This document shows, one piece after another, positions 40,610 to 50,265 of a stretch of 50,908 bases of DNA (the first letter of the stretch is position 1; the number at the start of each line of letters is the position of its first letter). This DNA comes from an uncultured Aquimarina sp. GTDB lineage: Bacteria; Bacteroidota; Bacteroidia; Flavobacteriales; Flavobacteriaceae. Both the position numbers and the translations under genes were made by a program. Under the pieces are notes generated by a model. That model did no database searches. It saw only the letters and a program-made list of their open reading frames with translations, and was not told where the DNA came from. The stretch is taken from NCBI GenBank assembly GCA_947495425.1, contig CANLYR010000034.1:1-50908 (forward strand), given 5' to 3'.

Positions 40610-42397
40610 ATGCACTTAAGTATCAAACAGAAGATCCTCATAATATTGTCATTTGTAGGTGTGATACCTCTACTGGGTGTTATTGTTTGGCAGTACAATC
40701 ACGCTATAGATAGATTAACCGAAAGAAGTTTTGATCAGCTAAACACAGTAAAGCAAATAAAAAAGCAAGAGTTAGAGTGGTACTTTTCAAAAATAAGGAC
40801 AGAAACAGGTCTTTTTGCACAAAGCAGTTTTATAGTGAAAGCGATGACAGATTTTGAAAAAGCCTTTTTTGAGATCGATACAAATAGCTTAGTGCCAGGC
40901 TACAAGGAGATACTCGAAGAATATTATGCAAAAAAAGTAAAGGGAATCCCCTTTTTTTCAGATGTATCTGTAAAACCGCAGGATTTAGTGCCTCAGGAAA
41001 ATAGAAGCATTTTTCTCCAAAATCAATTTCTGAAAGGTTCAAAATTACCTTTTCAGGATTTATCTTACAAAGATATACATGACCGATATCATAAATCGTT
41101 TTCAAATTTTGTTTCTCGTTATGATGTATACGATTTATTTCTCATAGAAGATAAAACGGGAAACATTGTCTATAGTGTCACCAAAGAATCTGATTATGCA
41201 ACAAGCCTTTTAAATGGACCTTATGCAGACTCTAATATCGGCCGATTGTATAGAGAAATTAGAAATACCGGGCTGCATACCAGTACAATAGTGTGTGACT
41301 TCGAGCGTTATTTACCTTCAGATATGGCACCTGCAGCATTTATAGCTGCACCTATTTTTGATAGTAATACTAAGGTCGGAACATTAATTATTCAAGTCCC
41401 TTTACAACGAATAAATACAATAACCACAGGCACAAAAGCATGGGAGGATGAAGGTTTAGGAAAAACTGGAGAAACGTATATTGTGGGGAGTGATTTTAGC
41501 ATGAGAACAGATTCTCGCTTTATTCTTGAAACTCCTAATCAATATCTGAATACTATAGCAGAAACCACATCAATTGATGATCAAAATATAAAATTAATGG
41601 ATCATTATCAAACTACTGTGCTGTTTCAACCGGTAGAGACCCCTTCTGTAAAAAAGGCGCTTACAGGTATTTCTGGTTCAATAATAACCAAAGATTACCG
41701 TAATGTCGAAGTCTTAAGTTCCTTTGTCAAATTAGATATTGAAGGCTTATCCTGGATCTTGCTTGCAGAAATTGATACTGCAGAAGTGTTCCATTCTGTG
41801 AGAAAAGAGGCCAGAGAATCACTCTTGGTCCTTGGGATTGTATTTGTTTGTGTTCTATTTGTATCTGGATTTCTAGGTCGATTATTATATAGACCATTAC
41901 GCTCACTAGCAAATGCAGCCTCAGAACTTGGTAAAGGTAACTTTGATGTGCAAGTTGATATCAAAAATAGTGGTGAGATAGGAGTATTTGCAAAAAATTT
42001 TAACGACATGGTGTATAAGTTAAAGAAGGGTCGAGAAGAAATCGTTTTGAAAAATGAAAAGCTCAATAAACAGAAGGGAAAACTGGCAGAGCAATCGCAA
42101 AACCTAAAAAAAATGAATGATGATATTGTTGAATTCAATAAATCATTAGATATCATGGTAAAAGAGAGAACAATTAAGTTAAAAAAGCAGAACGAAAGTT
42201 TGCTGAAGTATGCTTACTTTAATTCTCACAAACTCAGAGCTCCGGTTTCTAACATCCTGGGTATTTTTGAAGTTCTTAAAAACTCTAAAAGCGAAGAAGA
42301 TATAAGGGAATGTCTCGAATTATTAGAAAAAGCAACTCATGACTTAGATATCATGATTCATTATGCACAAGATTTACTTAAAGAGGTTGAGATTTAA
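40610..42397 (+). CDS. Cache-HAMP sensor with histidine-kinase dimerisation helix but no ATPase domain
   Basis: A 595-residue membrane protein. A first membrane helix (ILIILSFVGVIPLLGVIVW) is followed by an extracytoplasmic domain of about 360 residues resembling double Cache sensors (YDLFLIEDKTGNIVYSVTKESD, FIAAPIFDSNTKVGTLIIQVPL, GLGKTGETYIVGSDFSMRTDS), a second helix (LVLGIVFVCVLFVSGFLG), HAMP (RPLRSLANAASELGKGNFDVQV) and a coiled coil. The last 65 residues are a DHp-like helical pair with NSHKLRAPVSNILG carrying the phosphoacceptor-like histidine. The protein ends there; the HATPase_c domain is missing and no continuing frame is found downstream. Confidence 0.85.
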   Translation: MHLSIKQKILIILSFVGVIPLLGVIVWQYNHAIDRLTERSFDQLNTVKQIKKQELEWYFSKIRTETGLFAQSSFIVKAMTDFEKAFFEIDTNSLVPGYKEILEEYYAKKVKGIPFFSDVSVKPQDLVPQENRSIFLQNQFLKGSKLPFQDLSYKDIHDRYHKSFSNFVSRYDVYDLFLIEDKTGNIVYSVTKESDYATSLLNGPYADSNIGRLYREIRNTGLHTSTIVCDFERYLPSDMAPAAFIAAPIFDSNTKVGTLIIQVPLQRINTITTGTKAWEDEGLGKTGETYIVGSDFSMRTDSRFILETPNQYLNTIAETTSIDDQNIKLMDHYQTTVLFQPVETPSVKKALTGISGSIITKDYRNVEVLSSFVKLDIEGLSWILLAEIDTAEVFHSVRKEARESLLVLGIVFVCVLFVSGFLGRLLYRPLRSLANAASELGKGNFDVQVDIKNSGEIGVFAKNFNDMVYKLKKGREEIVLKNEKLNKQKGKLAEQSQNLKKMNDDIVEFNKSLDIMVKERTIKLKKQNESLLKYAYFNSHKLRAPVSNILGIFEVLKNSKSEEDIRECLELLEKATHDLDIMIHYAQDLLKEVEI

Positions 42398-42502
42398 TTG
42401 TTTACCACCACCAAGTTTACCTTAAATTATTTGCTCTGGATGTTATAAAAAGATGGAGTGTATATAAACCATTAGGTGTGATAAAACTAAGAGGATTCTG
42501 TC

Positions 42503-42510
42503 TATATTTG
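42503..42510 (+). promoter_or_regulatory. -7 promoter box for the MATE gene
   Basis: TATATTTG matches the TAnnTTTG consensus. It lies 19 bases before ATG 42529 and makes the alternative in-frame start near 42478 unlikely. Confidence 0.45.
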
Positions 42511-42528
42511 TTTCTTCAAAATCTTAAA

Positions 42529-43899
42529 ATGTTACAACAATACACCAAAGAATTTCGATATAATCTAAAACTAGCGGCACCAGTGATGATGGGTATGATT
42601 GGTCACACACTGGTAGCATTAGTAGATAATATTATGGTGGGACAGCTAGGTACGGCAGAATTGGCAGCTGTGTCTCTAGGAAACAGCTTTATGTTTATTG
42701 CCATGTCACTGGGAATTGGTTTTTCTACTGCGATTACACCATTAGTAGCCGAAGCTGATGGAGAAAATAATTTTAAGAATGGCAAATCTGCTTATAAACA
42801 TGGATTATTTTTATGTACCACGCTAGGCGTTGTTTTGTTTTTGTTCATTTTTTTGGCCAAACCCCTATTGTATCTAATGAAACAGCCTGTTGAGGTAGTT
42901 GAATTAGCAATACCTTATCTTGATTTGGTAGCTTTTTCTTTAATTCCATTAATAAGTTTTCAGGCATTGAAACAATTCTCTGATGGTTTGTCAATGACCC
43001 GGTATCCAATGTACGCAACTTTGATTGCTAATGTGGTGAATATAGTATTAAATTATCTTTTAATTTTCGGAAAATTTGGTTTTCCACAAATGGGAATAGT
43101 TGGCGCAGCTGTGGGAACATTGGCTTCACGATTTGTGATGGTCATTTTTTTATGGATACTACTTAGGGGGAAAGAAAAATCCAAAGCATATGTTACCAGT
43201 ATTAAAATATTTGTGTTAGAGCTTACAATGATTAAAAAGATAATAGCATTAGGATTTCCCTCTGCGCTTCAAATGTTTTTTGAAGTGGCTATTTTTACTG
43301 CCGCCATATGGTTGTCGGGTATTTTGGGAAAAAACCCGCAAGCTGCTAATCAAATCGCATTAAACTTGTCATCGATGACTTTTATGGTTGCTATGGGATT
43401 AAGTGTAGCGGCTATGGTTCGCGTAGGGAATCAGAAAGGCCTTCAAAAGTTTGTTGATTTAAGAAGAATCGCTATTTCAATTTTTTTGTTGGGTTTTTTG
43501 ATCGCAGCTGTTTTTGCATTGATTTTTATTGTATGCAATCAAATGTTGCCTAAAATCTATCTGGATGTAGATGATCTAAAAAATATGGCAGATAATACTG
43601 AAGTAATTAGCATCGCAGCTAAGCTTTTGATTATTGCTGCATTATTTCAGATATCAGATGCCGTGCAAGTAACTGTATTGGGAGCTTTGAGAGGACTACA
43701 GGATGTAAAAATACCAACATTAATCACGTTTATTGCCTATTGGATTGTAGGGTTTCCGATTAGCTATTACTTGGGGTTATATACCGATTATAAAAGCGAA
43801 GGAATATGGATCGGATTATTAGCAGGGCTTACGACTTCAGCATTTTTATTGTATTTCAGGTTTAATAAGCTAACGAAAACAATGATCATAAAAAATTGA
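42529..43899 (+). CDS. MATE family multidrug/cation efflux transporter
   Basis: A 456-residue inner-membrane protein with 12 hydrophobic segments. The family markers are the beginning LKLAAPVMMGMIGHTLVALVDNIMVGQLGTAELAAVSLGNS and the pseudo-repeat in the second half (GFPSALQMFFEVAIFTAAIWLSGILG, then ANQIALNLSSMTFMVAMGLSVAAMVRVGNQKG), like NorM/DinF relatives. Such pumps export cationic compounds with Na+ or H+ antiport. The start at ATG 42529 fits the homologous N-terminus and the promoter box just upstream. It is monocistronic. Confidence 0.93.
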   Translation: MLQQYTKEFRYNLKLAAPVMMGMIGHTLVALVDNIMVGQLGTAELAAVSLGNSFMFIAMSLGIGFSTAITPLVAEADGENNFKNGKSAYKHGLFLCTTLGVVLFLFIFLAKPLLYLMKQPVEVVELAIPYLDLVAFSLIPLISFQALKQFSDGLSMTRYPMYATLIANVVNIVLNYLLIFGKFGFPQMGIVGAAVGTLASRFVMVIFLWILLRGKEKSKAYVTSIKIFVLELTMIKKIIALGFPSALQMFFEVAIFTAAIWLSGILGKNPQAANQIALNLSSMTFMVAMGLSVAAMVRVGNQKGLQKFVDLRRIAISIFLLGFLIAAVFALIFIVCNQMLPKIYLDVDDLKNMADNTEVISIAAKLLIIAALFQISDAVQVTVLGALRGLQDVKIPTLITFIAYWIVGFPISYYLGLYTDYKSEGIWIGLLAGLTTSAFLLYFRFNKLTKTMIIKN

Positions 43900-44004
43900 T
43901 TTTATCATATAATATTTGGTGTAAAATATCTTTTGTTGGCCTAGCATGTTTAATTTGCTATTAATGAATAATTAACTATCTTTCCAAAAAAACAGAATAC
44001 AAAA

Positions 44005-45090
44005 ATGAGAGTCCCAAATTCTAAATTTTGTCTACTGCTTGTTGCACTTACAATAGTTTTTATACAGAGTAGTAGAAGTCAAAACTTCGAGCACAGCAAA
44101 ACCCAAAATCTTATTCCTAACCCCAGTTTTGAGGAACTTAATACATCCATCAAAAAGTTGGATATGGAAATGCAGAATTTTGGTATCATGAAAGACTGGA
44201 AAGCTGCCGTCAATTCTCCAGATGTCTATCATCCTGGATTACAAAAAGTTAAATTTATACACAGGTCTCCGAATTTTTTAAAGCAATTTGGAGAACAGGA
44301 CCCAAATACCGGAGAAGGAAAAGTTGGGATGTATATCGCTGGGGGCTTATATAAAGAAGGCGTTACTGCAAAACTTAAGAGACCGCTGTCTGCAGGGAAA
44401 TATTATTATTTTCATATGTACGTCTCTCTAGGAGAGGGAATATCCAATTCCTGTACCTCGTCTATCGGATCTTATTTTACGGCTAGAGTTCCTAAAATTA
44501 CAAGTACATCAAAAATTCCGTTGAGTATTAAGTCTTCAAAAATGATATGTAATACCAAAGGATGGACCAAAGTTTGCGGAGTCTATAAGGCAAAAGGAAC
44601 AGAAAAATATATTTCTCTTGGATATTTTGCAGACGGTCCTCAAGGAAAATCTGTAAAGGGTGGTAAATATGATACCGGATATTATTTTGTAGATGATGTA
44701 TTGTTAATGGAAATGAATGCGCCTAAAAACCTTGTGCAGTCTCAAGTCTGCGATATGGCGCTTAAGTTTTCTCCTGTAGAATTTTTGATTGGTGAAAGTG
44801 AAGCGTATACAGAGATTAAAAAAGCGTTGGATTCTTATATCCAGTACGTGACTATATTTAAGGTAGAATCAATTAAGCTTATTGGCCATGCAGATGATGC
44901 AGGTTCTGCTTTTGAAAATGAGATAATGTCTGCAATGAGAGCTAGTAATGTAAAACAGTATATGATTGAAAAAGGAGTTGATGAATCTTTGATTGAAATC
45001 GTAGCGGCAGGAGATACATCTGAAGTTATTACATCTGGAGTAGGCTTAGCACCTGAGTCTAATAATAGAGTGGATATAAAAATAGAGTAG
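44005..45090 (+). CDS. OmpA-like domain protein with N-terminal ligand-binding-like domain
   Basis: A 361-residue protein with a signal peptide (FCLLLVALTIVFIQSSRSQ). Residues about 30-235 look like a beta-sandwich of the carbohydrate-binding-like type found before OmpA domains in Bacteroidota: NLIPNPSFEEL, GEGKVGMYIAGGLYKEGVTAKL, ISLGYFADG, YYFVDDVLLMEM. Residues about 250-361 are an OmpA-like domain (FLIGESEAYTEIKKALDSYI, SIKLIGHADDAGSAFENEIMSAMRASNVKQYMIEKGVD, NNRVDIKIE) expected to hold peptidoglycan. A single protein linking the cell wall to an extracellular ligand is plausible. Confidence 0.85.
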   Translation: MRVPNSKFCLLLVALTIVFIQSSRSQNFEHSKTQNLIPNPSFEELNTSIKKLDMEMQNFGIMKDWKAAVNSPDVYHPGLQKVKFIHRSPNFLKQFGEQDPNTGEGKVGMYIAGGLYKEGVTAKLKRPLSAGKYYYFHMYVSLGEGISNSCTSSIGSYFTARVPKITSTSKIPLSIKSSKMICNTKGWTKVCGVYKAKGTEKYISLGYFADGPQGKSVKGGKYDTGYYFVDDVLLMEMNAPKNLVQSQVCDMALKFSPVEFLIGESEAYTEIKKALDSYIQYVTIFKVESIKLIGHADDAGSAFENEIMSAMRASNVKQYMIEKGVDESLIEIVAAGDTSEVITSGVGLAPESNNRVDIKIE

Positions 45091-45128
45091 CATTAGATTT
45101 ATCTCCTGTTTTACCCAAAAAAAGATAG

Positions 45129-45136
45129 TACCTTTG
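45129..45136 (+). promoter_or_regulatory. -7 promoter box for the small acidic protein gene
   Basis: TACCTTTG matches TAnnTTTG and lies 27 bases before ATG 45163. The -33 element is not clear. Confidence 0.4.
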
Positions 45137-45162
45137 ACGCTTTATGATTTTAAGTTTTTATT

Positions 45163-45393
45163 ATGGAGTTTCCAAAATTCTTGCTAGGCGATAATACCGA
45201 TTATCCAGAAGCTATATTTGTTATTCATACTGAATTTCCTCGGTTTATTATAAACTTGGCTAATGATGAAGTAGAATGGTTAGAAGAGTTTGAAAAAAGT
45301 GAAGAAAAAGAATTAATGGAAGAAGCTGAAAACCTTTTTCAGGCTTCTAATGAGTTTTATGATCGGGAGATCGAACGCTATGGCCCCTCATAA
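45163..45393 (+). CDS. small acidic conserved protein
   Basis: A 76-residue, strongly acidic protein without a signal or membrane segment. The N-terminal half (FPKFLLGDNTDYPEAIFVIHTEFPRFIINL) looks like two or three strands, and the C-terminal half is a helix rich in glutamate (WLEEFEKSEEKELMEEAENLF). Proteins of this size and composition recur in Flavobacteriaceae, but I know of no function. The ATG is supported by a -7 box at 45129. The gene precedes the PAP2 phosphatase by 119 bases. Confidence 0.7.
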   Translation: MEFPKFLLGDNTDYPEAIFVIHTEFPRFIINLANDEVEWLEEFEKSEEKELMEEAENLFQASNEFYDREIERYGPS

Positions 45394-45512
45394 TCTATTT
45401 AAAGTTTAGGAATACGGTTTTTCTTTTGAATATTAATAATAAAAAAATCATGTAATATATTTTGTAATATGTTGTTAATTAATATAAATTTCCCTTTTGG
45501 GGGTTAGGGACT

Positions 45513-46088
45513 ATGGAAGAACTCATACAATTAGACAAAGATCTTTTTATATACCTCAATACCTTAGGAAGTCCGGCTTGGGATGGATTTTGGTTATTTA
45601 TGACAGAGAAGTTTTATCAAATTCCCTTATATCTGGTATTACTTATTTTTTTCTATAAATATTTTGGCATACGCGGAACGATTATTACGCTAATTCTTGT
45701 TGCAGTATTAATTACTGCATCTGATCAACTTGCAAATCTATTTAAATACATTCTTTTTAAACGCCCCAGACCATGCAGGGCAGAAGGCGTTGCAGAGTTT
45801 ACTCGATTTATAGCCGAACGTTGTGGTCGCTATGGGTATTTTTCTGGTCATGCAACCAATTCTATGGCATTAGCATTTTTTACGGGCTTAGCATTACAGA
45901 AATATTTAAAATATATTTTTCCATTCATGATCGTATGGGCTCTTGTGGTGAGTTATAGTAGAATATATGTTGGAGTACATTATCCGGCAGATGTAGTTAC
46001 TGGTATGGTTGCAGGAATTCTACTCGGTGTTGGAGCATTTAAGCTACATACGTTTTTGGTAGAGAAATATGGAGCAGCAAGTTCTTGA
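45513..46088 (+). CDS. PAP2 family membrane phosphatase
   Basis: A 191-residue inner-membrane enzyme with five or six hydrophobic helices. The three phosphatase motifs are KYILFKRPRPC (KxxxxxxRP), YFSGHAT (PSGH type, with Phe for Pro) and SRIYVGVHYPADV (SRxxxxxHxxxD), giving a typical lipid phosphatase/phosphotransferase active site on the periplasmic face. Undecaprenyl pyrophosphate or phosphatidylglycerol phosphate are likely substrates. It converges on the PBP1A gene, 30 bases away. Confidence 0.9.
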   Translation: MEELIQLDKDLFIYLNTLGSPAWDGFWLFMTEKFYQIPLYLVLLIFFYKYFGIRGTIITLILVAVLITASDQLANLFKYILFKRPRPCRAEGVAEFTRFIAERCGRYGYFSGHATNSMALAFFTGLALQKYLKYIFPFMIVWALVVSYSRIYVGVHYPADVVTGMVAGILLGVGAFKLHTFLVEKYGAASS

Positions 46089-46118
46089 GTATTTGTATTA
46101 TAAATATTTAAAATTAGA

Positions 46119-48362
46119 TTACTCTTTTCTGAATTCTTTCTTTTTCTTCTTTTTGCCGAAAAGACGTTTGAAGACGTTATCCCGTTTTTCTGGTTTGCAA
46201 TCTAGATCTTCTATTACGTTTTCCGATGGTTCTTCAAATTTACTTTTGGTAATGCGATCAAATGTAGCGTCCTGATTCATTTTTTGATATAATTTGGCAA
46301 AAATAGGAAGTGCCGTATTGGCCCCTTGTCCTAATGCCGTGGTTTTGAATCCTATATTATAATTATCATTACCCACCCAGGTAACAGTTACCAATCTAGG
46401 AGTAATACCAACAAACCAACCATCTTTATTATCCTGAGTTGTCCCTGTTTTACCAGCAATATCATTTTCAAGCTTATATGTAGTTCTTAACCTGGATGCG
46501 GTTCCCTGTTCTACAGTAGATTTCATCATTTCTAGTAGTACTTGCCTTGTATAATCACTGTAGGCGGGTGTTTCAGATATTTGAGGCTCAAAGGAAGCAA
46601 TAAGGGTTCCATTTTTATCTTCAATTTTGGATATATAATATGGTTTTACTGCTTTTCCATCGTTTACATAACCAGCATATGCTCCAGCTAAGTCTCTGAT
46701 TTTAATGCCATCGGTACCCAATGCCATAGCGGGTTTTTCAGAGAGAGAATCAGTAATTCCTAGCTTTCTTACTTGTTCGATTACTTTTTGAATACCAACT
46801 TCGTTTAAAACTTTTACTGCTATAGTGTTGACAGAAGTGCTTAGTGCTTTTTCTAAAGTGAAATTAAGATAAGGATCTTCTTCTTTTGAAGCATTTTTTG
46901 GTGTCCAATTGTCTAAATTGGTATATGTGATTTCCTTTGTAGAAAAGTATGAGCAAGGTTTCATCCCGTTTTCAATAGCTGTAGTGTATACAAATGGTTT
47001 AAAGGTAGAGCCAACTTGTCTTTTGCTTTGCGAAACATGATCATATTTAAAATAGCGATAATCAATGCCTCCCAAATAAGCTCGTACAGCCCCAGTTGTC
47101 GGTTCTATCGAAATCATACCAGTATTCAAAAACTTTAGATAATGCTGTACACTATCTATAGACGATATTTTTTGAGTACTATTTCCACTCCATTCAAATA
47201 CTTCTATTTCTTTTTCAATTGAAAGAGAATCTTTTATTTGATTTTCGGCTACACCCTGTTCCTTGTAATTTTTATAGAGTTTAAGATCTTTTATAGTCTT
47301 CTCAATAAGATCTTTGTTTGTTTGCCAAGGGGGTGTAGATCCAAAAGATTTTTCATACTCATTTTGTAAAATCTGCATATGGTCCTTCATGGCTTCTTCA
47401 GCCAAAAATTGCATTTTATAATCTAATGTAGTATGTATAATTAATCCATCATTGTAGATATCATAAAGACTACTATCGGGTTTTTTGTGTTTTTTTAGAA
47501 TTTCAGTAAGTTCTTTTTTTACTGCTTCTCTAAAATATGGAGCCAAACCAAGATCATGATTAAAATGTTGGTAGTCCAAAGCTATATTCTGACTCATAGT
47601 TTGATCTGCCTGATCGCTAATAATATATTCATATTTGGCCATCTGCTTAAGGACTACGTCTCTTCGCAGTTGACTTCTTTCTGGAAAGAGTCTAGGGTTG
47701 TAACTATGATTAGCTTTTAATGTTCCTATGAGTGTAGTAGACTCAGAAAGTGATAATTGATGGGTAGGTTTATTAAAGAATTTTTGCGAAGCACTTTCAA
47801 TTCCGTAGGTATTATCAGGAAAGGGAACAGTGTTGAAGTAAAGTGTAAGAATTTCTTGTTTAGAGTATATGTTTTCTATTCTTTTGGCTACAAATGACTC
47901 CTTTAGCTTATTGATTACAGTGCTAAATATACGGTGCTTTTTTCTTCCAAATAAATTTTTAGCCAATTGTAATGTAATAGTGCTTCCTCCTCCAGAAGAT
48001 TTATCACGTAGTAATATGGTTTTAAAAAATACACGTAGCAAACTCGTATTGTCTACTCCGTCATGCTCATAAAAACGCACATCTTCGGTTGCGACAAGGG
48101 CATCAATGAGATGCTGAGGTAAATCTCTATATGTTATAGGCTGCCTGTCATATACATAGTATTTACCAATTAAATGACCGTCTTTATCTAATACTTGAGT
48201 AGCTTCAGCTTGTTTTAAGGAACTTAATGCTTTGTTATTAGGTAACTTTCCAAAAAAGCCGAAATAGATACTTGCATAAAAACAAAGAAATGTGAATAGT
48301 ATTCCTCCTAATAAAAGGAGTGTCCATTTGATCCATTTCTTTTTTAATAACTTCTTTATCAT
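46119..48362 (-). CDS. bifunctional penicillin-binding protein 1A-type (GT51 and transpeptidase)
   Basis: A 747-residue class A PBP (from ATG 48362; a start seven codons upstream is also possible) with one N-terminal membrane helix (TLLLLGGILFTFLCFYASIYFGF). The glycosyltransferase domain has LVATEDVRFYEHDGVD and GGGSTITLQLAKNLFGRK. The transpeptidase domain has the SxxK motif VGSTFKPFVY, SxN in STSVNTIAVKV and KTGTTQDNKDGWFVG. It ends in a basic tail (FKRLFGKKKKKKEF). It polymerises and cross-links peptidoglycan. The bcct gene lies upstream on the same strand, with 48 bases between. Confidence 0.94.
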   Translation of the reverse strand: MIKKLLKKKWIKWTLLLLGGILFTFLCFYASIYFGFFGKLPNNKALSSLKQAEATQVLDKDGHLIGKYYVYDRQPITYRDLPQHLIDALVATEDVRFYEHDGVDNTSLLRVFFKTILLRDKSSGGGSTITLQLAKNLFGRKKHRIFSTVINKLKESFVAKRIENIYSKQEILTLYFNTVPFPDNTYGIESASQKFFNKPTHQLSLSESTTLIGTLKANHSYNPRLFPERSQLRRDVVLKQMAKYEYIISDQADQTMSQNIALDYQHFNHDLGLAPYFREAVKKELTEILKKHKKPDSSLYDIYNDGLIIHTTLDYKMQFLAEEAMKDHMQILQNEYEKSFGSTPPWQTNKDLIEKTIKDLKLYKNYKEQGVAENQIKDSLSIEKEIEVFEWSGNSTQKISSIDSVQHYLKFLNTGMISIEPTTGAVRAYLGGIDYRYFKYDHVSQSKRQVGSTFKPFVYTTAIENGMKPCSYFSTKEITYTNLDNWTPKNASKEEDPYLNFTLEKALSTSVNTIAVKVLNEVGIQKVIEQVRKLGITDSLSEKPAMALGTDGIKIRDLAGAYAGYVNDGKAVKPYYISKIEDKNGTLIASFEPQISETPAYSDYTRQVLLEMMKSTVEQGTASRLRTTYKLENDIAGKTGTTQDNKDGWFVGITPRLVTVTWVGNDNYNIGFKTTALGQGANTALPIFAKLYQKMNQDATFDRITKSKFEEPSENVIEDLDCKPEKRDNVFKRLFGKKKKKKEFRKE

Positions 48363-48409
48363 AATTATAATATCGACTAACATAACGTCGAAAGTAGTAT
48401 ATTATTAGT

Positions 48410-49924
48410 TTACCTCAGTTTGTTATTTTTTCTATAATCTCGTATAAATAAAAAGATCATCACTACCATAAGTAAAGAAAAGGGTAGCGAGGTGATGATG
48501 AGAAGTTTTTGCATCGCAATTAAAACATTGATATCAGTTTTTGCATTGCCTAACAAAATAATACCAATAGAAAAAATGGTTAATATAATACTCCATAAAA
48601 GGCGATGCTTTTTTGAAGGCTCTTGCTTTCCGCCATCTGTGAACATGCTAAGTACAAAAATAGCAGAATCTAATGAGGTGACTAAAAAACTGATTAGTAG
48701 TAAGATGGTTAATGTATTGATAAATCCTTGAAATGGATAATTTTCGAAAAATATAAAAATGGAGCTAAAAACATTATCAAATTGTCCTTGATATGCCCCC
48801 AAATTTTCAATAATCTGAAAAGCAGACTCTCCAAAAGTAGTAAACCAAAAAAAGGTGCCTAGCGATGGTATTAGCAATACACCTAATATCACTTCGCGCA
48901 TAGTTCTTCCTTTGGATATTCGCGCTATAAAAATCCCAGTAAATGGCGCCCATGCTAACCAAAATGCCCAATAGTAGTACGTCCAATCTGTGAGAAATGC
49001 TTCTCCGGGATTGTACAGACCATAGGCAAGACTAAGCGGGATAAAATCAATAATATAATGATATAACGAAGTTATAAACTGGGATGTTACAGAAATAATG
49101 TCACTTTGTAAAAAAACAAAAAGCAATAAAGCGATTGTGACATATATGTTCCAGGTAGAGATTACTTTTATCCCCTTGTTTACCCCTCGAAATACCGAAA
49201 TAAATGCGAGCACTGAAATCAGTAAAAGCACAAGTATAGTTCCTGTAAGTCCAAAGTCTTCTTGTAGCAGATGTGTAAGCCCACCTTCAATCTGCGTAGT
49301 ACCCAAACCAATTGCGGCGACTAGTCCAAAAACCGTAGTTAGGATTGCAAGAATATCAATACTTCCAAAAATTATGTCGTTTAACTTTTTAGAACTAACG
49401 AAGTTTTCTATAGAAGAAAAAGCACTACTAGAGACTACTTTTTTTGAGTGTACAAAGAGATAATACCCCACTATGATCGCAAAAACTGCATAGAATGCCC
49501 ACGCTGTAAATCCCCACTGATAAAATGTATACTCTAAAGCAATTGTACTTGAATCTGCATGATTATTAATAGGAGGATTACGCATCATATAGACAGGCTC
49601 TTGAACGGCTCTGAGCAAGATGCCTGCTCCCATTCCCGCACTATATAACATAGATATCCAGGCTAGTCTAGAGAATTGAGGGCGATCTGTAGTTTTTCCA
49701 AGTCGATGCTTTCCCCAGGACGAGAAAGCCAAAACAATCAAAAGTAAAACACATAGTAATCCTAACCATAGATAAAACCTCCCGAATCGTTGGCGAATAT
49801 ATACAGAGAACACTTCGATGCCATTATACGTCTCTAAGGTGTATACATACAAGAAAAATGAGAAAAAAAGTAGAATACCTAGTGAAATATATAATAGGCT
49901 GTTTTTCTTAAGATTTAATTGCAT
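48410..49924 (-). CDS. BCCT family betaine/carnitine/choline-type transporter
   Basis: A 504-residue inner-membrane protein with 12 predicted helices. The family signature at the start of the transport core is YSAGMGAGILLRAVQEPVYMM, and the central W-rich motif is DWTYYYWAFWLAWAPFTGIFIARISKGRTMREVI. Most BCCT proteins have WW in that motif; here it is FW. The glycine segment GMGAG also differs from the usual GMGIG. Substrate could be an osmoprotectant or another quaternary amine; the changes make this uncertain. The next gene downstream is the PBP, possibly cotranscribed. Confidence 0.9.
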   Translation of the reverse strand: MQLNLKKNSLLYISLGILLFFSFFLYVYTLETYNGIEVFSVYIRQRFGRFYLWLGLLCVLLLIVLAFSSWGKHRLGKTTDRPQFSRLAWISMLYSAGMGAGILLRAVQEPVYMMRNPPINNHADSSTIALEYTFYQWGFTAWAFYAVFAIIVGYYLFVHSKKVVSSSAFSSIENFVSSKKLNDIIFGSIDILAILTTVFGLVAAIGLGTTQIEGGLTHLLQEDFGLTGTILVLLLISVLAFISVFRGVNKGIKVISTWNIYVTIALLLFVFLQSDIISVTSQFITSLYHYIIDFIPLSLAYGLYNPGEAFLTDWTYYYWAFWLAWAPFTGIFIARISKGRTMREVILGVLLIPSLGTFFWFTTFGESAFQIIENLGAYQGQFDNVFSSIFIFFENYPFQGFINTLTILLLISFLVTSLDSAIFVLSMFTDGGKQEPSKKHRLLWSIILTIFSIGIILLGNAKTDINVLIAMQKLLIITSLPFSLLMVVMIFLFIRDYRKNNKLR

Positions 49925-50170
49925 AAGGTATTTTATTCATTAAAGCGAGGTGCTTGTTAAAGTATCACTCCCGGTAGCATATAAATGTCTAAAAAAGTTT
50001 TGAGAATAGACGGACATGAACAAAAAGTTTTTGGTTTTTTTAACAAGTAAAAAATTCAAAAAAATGTCTAATTTTTAATGCTTATTTCTAAGAAGTTTCA
50101 TTTTTTTTAGTTAGACTTGTAATGGTATAAAGGATTAATTGTTATACCACTATACCCGATAATGAGATTA

Positions 50171-50200
50171 CTTGGGGTTGGTTATCACATATTCCCCAAG
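50171..50200 (+). other. inverted repeat in the leader of a small gene
   Basis: CTTGGGG (50171-50177) and CCCCAAG (50194-50200) pair perfectly. ATTACTT at 50168 and AAGTAAT at 50208-50214 form another possible, partly competing helix. The stretch 49925-50265 contains no gene that I can support besides this structured leader. It could be a 5' regulatory structure or a protein operator. Confidence 0.4.
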
Positions 50201-50265
50201 GTTTGTGAAGTAATGCCTTAGCGCATTCTACGTATTTGTTTATAGCTAACTAAACCTACAAACCC

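Noticed and set aside
41695..42156. 153-residue minus-strand frame
   Set aside because: It lies opposite the HAMP/coiled-coil part of the sensor gene and has no independent support.
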